A stretch of DNA of 64,000 nucleotides from RH-AL1 sp050013235 (lineage in GTDB: Bacteria; Pseudomonadota; Alphaproteobacteria; Rhizobiales; Beijerinckiaceae), in the NCBI GenBank assembly GCA_050013235.1, contig JBEKFQ010000005.1, forward strand, positions 35,037 through 99,036, written 5' to 3'. A program made the translations under genes and the position numbers. Under the pieces are notes generated by a model. It was not told where the DNA came from, did no database searches, and saw nothing but the letters and a program-made list of their open reading frames with translations. Positions 61,179-64,000 of the stretch are shown piece by piece (positions within the stretch are counted from its first letter, which is position 1; each line of letters opens with the position of its first letter).

Positions 61179-61931
61179 ATGGTGAAGGCGACTACGAAGA
61201 AGACACCCGCGGCGAAACCCGCCGCCAAGACGACCGCCAAGAAAGCGGCGCCAAAGACAGCAGCAGCGAAAACCGCTGCGACAAAGAAGGCTGCGCCGGC
61301 CAAGGCCGTAAAGCCAAAAGCAACGGCGGCGAAAGCCCCCGCCAAGACCGCCGCGCCGAAAGCCGTGGCAAAGAAGACGGCAACGCGCGCGGCCGCCACC
61401 AAGGCCAAAGCCGCACCGGCCAGGAAGACGGCGGCTAAAGCCGCCGCGCCAAAGACCACCGCACGCAAAACCGCTGTAAAGGCGGCAGCGCCCAAGGCCA
61501 CGGCCAGGAAGACCGTTGCTGCGAAACCCGCGGTCGTGAAGGCAACCAGAGCCAAGGCTCCCGCCAAAGCCGTCGCGAAGGCCCCGGCTAAGAAGACAGC
61601 CCCCAAGGCCGTCGCGAAAAAGACCGTCGCAACCAAACCAAAGGCAAAAGCTGCCGCGGTTAAAGTTGCTGCGCCGAAGGCCGCCGCAAAGCGCACGCCC
61701 AAGGCTGCGGCACCCAAGGCTGCGGCTCCGAAAGCTGCGGCACCGAAAGCTGCGGCACCGAAAGCTGCGGCACCCAAGGCTGCGGCTCCGAAAGCTGCGG
61801 CACCGAAAGCTGCGGCACCCAAGGCTGCTTCTGCCAAGGCCGCCGTTCCCAAAGCGAAGGCACCGCGCGCTAAAAAGGTCGCGGCTCCTGCTCCAGAGCC
61901 AGCTCCGGCGCCTGCTCCGGAACAAGCTTAG
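61179..61931 (+). CDS. Histone H1-like Lys/Ala/Pro-rich DNA-binding protein
   Basis: 250 residues, almost entirely Lys, Ala, Pro, Thr and Arg, with repeats of the form AKKTAAKK and later PKAAA pentapeptides. This is the H1/Hc1-type C-terminal-tail composition seen in several bacteria, which binds DNA non-specifically and compacts the nucleoid. There is no globular domain. The start MVKATTKKTPAAK is at ATG 61179. Low-complexity DNA makes long spurious frames on the other strand. An HU gene is absent from its usual place after lon, so this could be a major nucleoid protein, but that is speculation. Confidence 0.85.
   Translation: MVKATTKKTPAAKPAAKTTAKKAAPKTAAAKTAATKKAAPAKAVKPKATAAKAPAKTAAPKAVAKKTATRAAATKAKAAPARKTAAKAAAPKTTARKTAVKAAAPKATARKTVAAKPAVVKATRAKAPAKAVAKAPAKKTAPKAVAKKTVATKPKAKAAAVKVAAPKAAAKRTPKAAAPKAAAPKAAAPKAAAPKAAAPKAAAPKAAAPKAAAPKAASAKAAVPKAKAPRAKKVAAPAPEPAPAPAPEQA
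61701..61820 (+). repeat. 15-bp tandem repeat array in the H1-like gene
   Basis: Eight consecutive units of AARGCTGCGGCWCCS, each encoding KAAAP. Units 2-5 and 6-8 follow a similar pattern of third-base variants, suggesting a larger duplication. Unit number could vary between strains. Confidence 0.85.
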
Positions 61932-62322
61932 ATCATGGTCCGTAAGAGCCCAGCCGGCTTTTACGGGTGGCGCATGCCTAGGTTTGATAAAAAGACCAGT
62001 TTCATCGCCTCGATGAGTCCGTCGAGGTGGAAATTGCTCTTCATCAAAGATGTGATCGATAACCGGCGATGATTCCTGGATGCCGCCATTTTGGGGGTGT
62101 CCTTCGTTTTATTCGCCGGTTAGATCTCGTCCGCCAGAGCGCCTTCCGCTTTGGTGGACTCACCAAAGCGACGGGAAATCGCTCTCTGGCTAGAGAGCTG
62201 GAGCATCGTCGGCAAAGGCCGGAGCGGATTTTACGCGCCGGGCGCGTGCGGCCTTTTCAGAAACGGAACGTTGATCGCCTCGGCGAATTTCGAGCATTTG
62301 CTTACGCTTCGAAAACGGCGCT
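61932..62322. other. Spacer after the H1-like gene
   Basis: 391 bp. Repeat copy F lies at 62133-62190; no gene is supported in the remainder. Confidence 0.4.
62133..62190. repeat. Two-hairpin dispersed repeat, copy F (right half, opposite orientation)
   Basis: GCCAGAGCG...CCGCTTTGGTG GACT CACCAAAGCGACGGGAAATCGCTCTCTGGC: the right hairpin of the family, inverted relative to copies D and E, closed by complementary GCCAGAG / CTCTGGC ends. Confidence 0.7.
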
Positions 62323-62733
62323 TCATTTTTTCGCATCTGGCGCATTTGCGCCTGGCGAACCTCCGGATTTGACGTCCGGCGCTGTGAGACAGCCTGTGGC
62401 AAAGACCCGCCACGTGAGATTATCCGCACCGCCCGACAACTTCATGTGCTGCCACGCGAGCGCGCATTCATGCATCCGCGCGCGGGAGGCCGAGGGCAGA
62501 TAATAGGGGTGCCCAAGGTCTCCCTGCATCGGGCCAAGCGGCGCGCGAGCACCAGCGTCTTTCGGAAGTGCGGCGGGCCCTGGCTGCGCCGCTTCGCCGC
62601 CGGCCGCTTTCGCGCCGCCGGACCAGCCCCCACCGGCCGTCAGAACAATCAGCGGCACCATCGCGAATATCGCCGGAGCGCGAAGGCAAACGAGTCTTTT
62701 CAGACTTCGAGGCGCAACGAGGACATGCGGCAT
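62323..62733 (-). CDS. Exported protein of unknown function
   Basis: 136 residues from ATG 62733 (with AGGGA upstream). A hydrophobic signal (about residues 18-34) is followed by a Gly/Ala/Pro-rich stretch, then a short conserved-looking C-terminal unit with ARMHECALAWQHMK, TWRVFATGC and two Cys. This resembles small periplasmic proteins of rhizobia with a M..C...W...K...G..TW..F...C unit, related in pattern to PsiF repeats. Function unknown. It lies just downstream of the DUF2147 gene on the same strand. Confidence 0.65.
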   Translation of the reverse strand: MPHVLVAPRSLKRLVCLRAPAIFAMVPLIVLTAGGGWSGGAKAAGGEAAQPGPAALPKDAGARAPLGPMQGDLGHPYYLPSASRARMHECALAWQHMKLSGGADNLTWRVFATGCLTAPDVKSGGSPGANAPDAKK

Positions 62734-62775
62734 GAGGCGATCCCTGCGAAACAAGAGAAGCACTGCCACCCCGCG

Positions 62776-63381
62776 CTACTTGAGCGCGCCATCCTTTTTC
62801 ACGGCATGCGTCTTCACGGGCTTGCTGGCGGCGACCAATGTGGGATCTCCGCCGGGCACTTCGGAAGCGCGTGTAAACGTTTCGGTCTGGCAAAGGATCT
62901 TCAGAATGCAGCCGCGCAGATCCGCCTGATCGTTGTGCACCTTATCCGTTTTGATCTTGAAGGTAATATCGTAAAATTTCCCATCGTCCGGATTGTAGGC
63001 CTGCCCGGTCCAATGATCGGCAACGGCCACCAGACCGAGTAAAATATCGAGGCCGATGACCGGCTTGTTCTTCTTGTCCGGATCGCTGTTGAGATCATCG
63101 ATCTTGGGCTTGCCGTTGGCGTCGACGGGCTCCTTCAGCCAAACGACCGTGCCGCAATAGGTCGGGGCCGGCGGCGAGGCCTGCGCCTTATTCGGGTCCG
63201 CCGGCGGTTCCGCGCAAGGGTGAATCCTGACGATCGATTCGCTGTCCTTTGTCAGCCAAATCCCTTCCGGCGTGACGGGACCGCTCTGGGAAAACGCAGG
63301 GGCGCCGGTCGCGACCATGGCGGCAAGCGCCGCCGCAATCGCAAAAGCCCGGCCCTGGCATGGCAGGAAGGTCTGAGACAT
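62776..63381 (-). CDS. DUF2147 exported protein
   Basis: 201 residues. A signal peptide ends near PAFS, then the DUF2147 pattern: G.WLTKD.ES.V.I.PC....CGTVVWLKEP.DANGKPK.D..N.D...K.KP..GL.IL.G, W.G..YNP.DGK.Y and a C-terminal LRGCIL..LC. Members are lipocalin-like periplasmic proteins of unknown function, often in rhizobia. It probably shares a transcript with the small exported gene downstream. Confidence 0.88.
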   Translation of the reverse strand: MSQTFLPCQGRAFAIAAALAAMVATGAPAFSQSGPVTPEGIWLTKDSESIVRIHPCAEPPADPNKAQASPPAPTYCGTVVWLKEPVDANGKPKIDDLNSDPDKKNKPVIGLDILLGLVAVADHWTGQAYNPDDGKFYDITFKIKTDKVHNDQADLRGCILKILCQTETFTRASEVPGGDPTLVAASKPVKTHAVKKDGALK

Positions 63382-63580
63382 CTACGTCCTCCGAAGGGCC
63401 TGGAGGTGCCCTACACGCTGAAAAAAACGAGCCATGTGAGCCGGTCTGGCGGAGACGGAGTCCGCCCATACATCATCCAGCTCAGTCCGGGTTTGTTTAA
63501 TTTGTCTCATTAAAACAAGGTGTTGTCTCCAAGTGTTGTCCAGCCAAGTTCCTTGCAGTCCAGCCTAATCCCACATAAAG

Positions 63581-63604
63581 TGTGGGGTAGAATGTGGGGT
63601 AGAA
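63581..63604. repeat. 12-bp perfect tandem repeat before the integrase gene
   Basis: TGTGGGGTAGAA twice without spacer. The preceding CCCACA-TAAAG-TGTGGG forms an inverted repeat with the first unit. It is within 40 bp of the integrase start and could be arm-type integrase-binding sites. Confidence 0.5.
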
Positions 63605-63620
63605 AAGCTAGGAAAAGGTT

Positions 63621-63878
63621 TTGAAAAACTCAGGCAAACATCCCAGCAAGGTTCTAAGCGCCTTACGAATGAAGTCAATAACCAAGCCAGGTCGCTATGC
63701 AGATGGCGAGGGCTTGTATCTGGTTGTGGATCCTTCCGGAGCGAAACGCTGGTTGCTGCGCATAATGGTTCAAGGACGTCGACGGGATATCGGTCTGGGT
63801 GGATTGAGTTTGACGACATTGGCAGAAGCACGAGAAAAAGCAGTTTCATTTCGCAAAATTGCTCGTGAAGGTGGTGAT
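63621..63878 (+). pseudogene. DUF4102 tyrosine integrase N-terminus, interrupted
   Basis: The reading frame gives the N-terminal arm-binding DUF4102 domain of P4/phage-type integrases: KPGRYADGEGLYLVVDPSGAKRWLLR, then GRRRDIGLGGLSL.TLAEARE.A...R..AREGGD. Normal proteins continue with a core-binding and a catalytic tyrosine recombinase domain (about 400 residues). Here the homology ends at GGD and the frame reaches a stop at 63932 inside foreign sequence. The start is likely TTG 63621 or ATG 63669. The catalytic part was not seen in the rest of the window. Confidence 0.75.
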
Positions 63879-64000
63879 TGTAAAACAGCGTGCAAAACTT
63901 TCCAGATTCCGGGGGTAAACAGCGTCCAATAGTTTCCACCCTGGGTCATGCGATCATCCGGCGTTTAAGCTGGAGAATCTGGGGTGTTGCTCATGGATAT
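63879..64000 (+). mobile_element. Left end of an IS21-family-like element, cut by the window
   Basis: Begins TGTAAAACAGCG at 63879. Two 22-bp repeats AAACAGCGT.CAA.A.TTTCCA lie at 63883-63904 and 63917-63938 (three mismatches), which is the multiple-repeat left end typical of IS21 elements. At the very end, GTGTTGCTCATGGATAT could be the start of istA (family proteins often contain a MDI near the N-terminus). The element family is inferred from the end repeats and this start; the transposase is outside the window. Confidence 0.55.

Noticed and set aside
61701..61820. CRISPR-like regular repeat
   Set aside because: Units are contiguous 15-mers in a coding frame with no spacers.
61160..61852. 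Ala/Phe/Gly-rich minus-strand frame opposite the H1-like gene
   Set aside because: Produced by the 15-bp repeat read in reverse; no start context.
63446..63460. TGGCGGAGACGGAGT resembling the 3' end of a tRNA-Ser (attachment remnant)
   Set aside because: Only the acceptor-like end is present and the piece also forms its own small hairpin; no T-arm or second copy in the window.

Overview
The window is a block of mostly core chromosomal genes from an alphaproteobacterium, almost certainly of the order Hyphomicrobiales (Rhizobiales). Gene orders typical of that group support this: clpS-clpA next to a phasin and a D-Ala-D-Ala carboxypeptidase, tig-clpP-clpX-lon, rpoZ-rsh-pdxJ-acpS-lepB-rnc-era, an IscU-like gene with folE and hisI, and ppk-ppx. 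A Beijerinckiaceae-type methylotroph or nitrogen fixer is a reasonable guess, but nothing in the window proves the family.

Layout: 0-6 kb holds a J-domain chaperone cut by the window edge, an exported lipoprotein, pdxH-NUDIX-TIGR02301, dihydroorotase, ygfZ and tag. 6-12 kb holds clpA/clpS, a phasin with a readable promoter and operator candidates, and a SPOR-domain DD-carboxypeptidase. 12-25.5 kb is the more accessory part: a membrane J-protein, DUF1489, a four-gene minus-strand transport/ligase/GST run, IalB, HspQ, NAD(P)HX repair, an OpgC-SGNH pair and a copper-ligand-poor multicopper oxidase homologue. 25.7-33.2 kb is the tig-clpP-clpX-lon proteostasis cluster between tRNA-Leu(UAG) and tRNA-Val(UAC). 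33.4-40 kb is the era-to-rpoZ cluster on the minus strand. 40-51 kb holds a NYN nuclease-fold protein, family 5 uracil-DNA glycosylase, smpB, dapA, a lytic transglycosylase, a response regulator, a hydrolase, an IscU-like scaffold, folE, hisI, a patatin and a CBS protein. 51-61 kb holds ppk-ppx, MAPEG, rnd, aspS and gatB. The last 3 kb carries a lysine/alanine-rich histone H1-like protein, two exported proteins and a phage-type integrase gene that appears to be broken by an IS21-family element running off the window end.

Functionally the window is dominated by protein quality control (tig, clpP, clpX, clpA, clpS, lon, hspQ, two J-proteins, smpB), stringent response and polyphosphate metabolism (rsh, ppk, ppx), B6 and folate cofactors (pdxH, pdxJ, folE) and envelope remodelling. 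I did not find a self-contained undescribed system. The most interesting material lies between genes: a two-hairpin dispersed repeat family that overlaps stop codons, a second palindromic repeat that has become part of a signal-peptide coding region, TGC-N3-GCA operators on the phasin promoter, several TTAA-N7-TTAA boxes resembling CtrA sites, a perfect inverted repeat before clpP, and the interrupted integrase.
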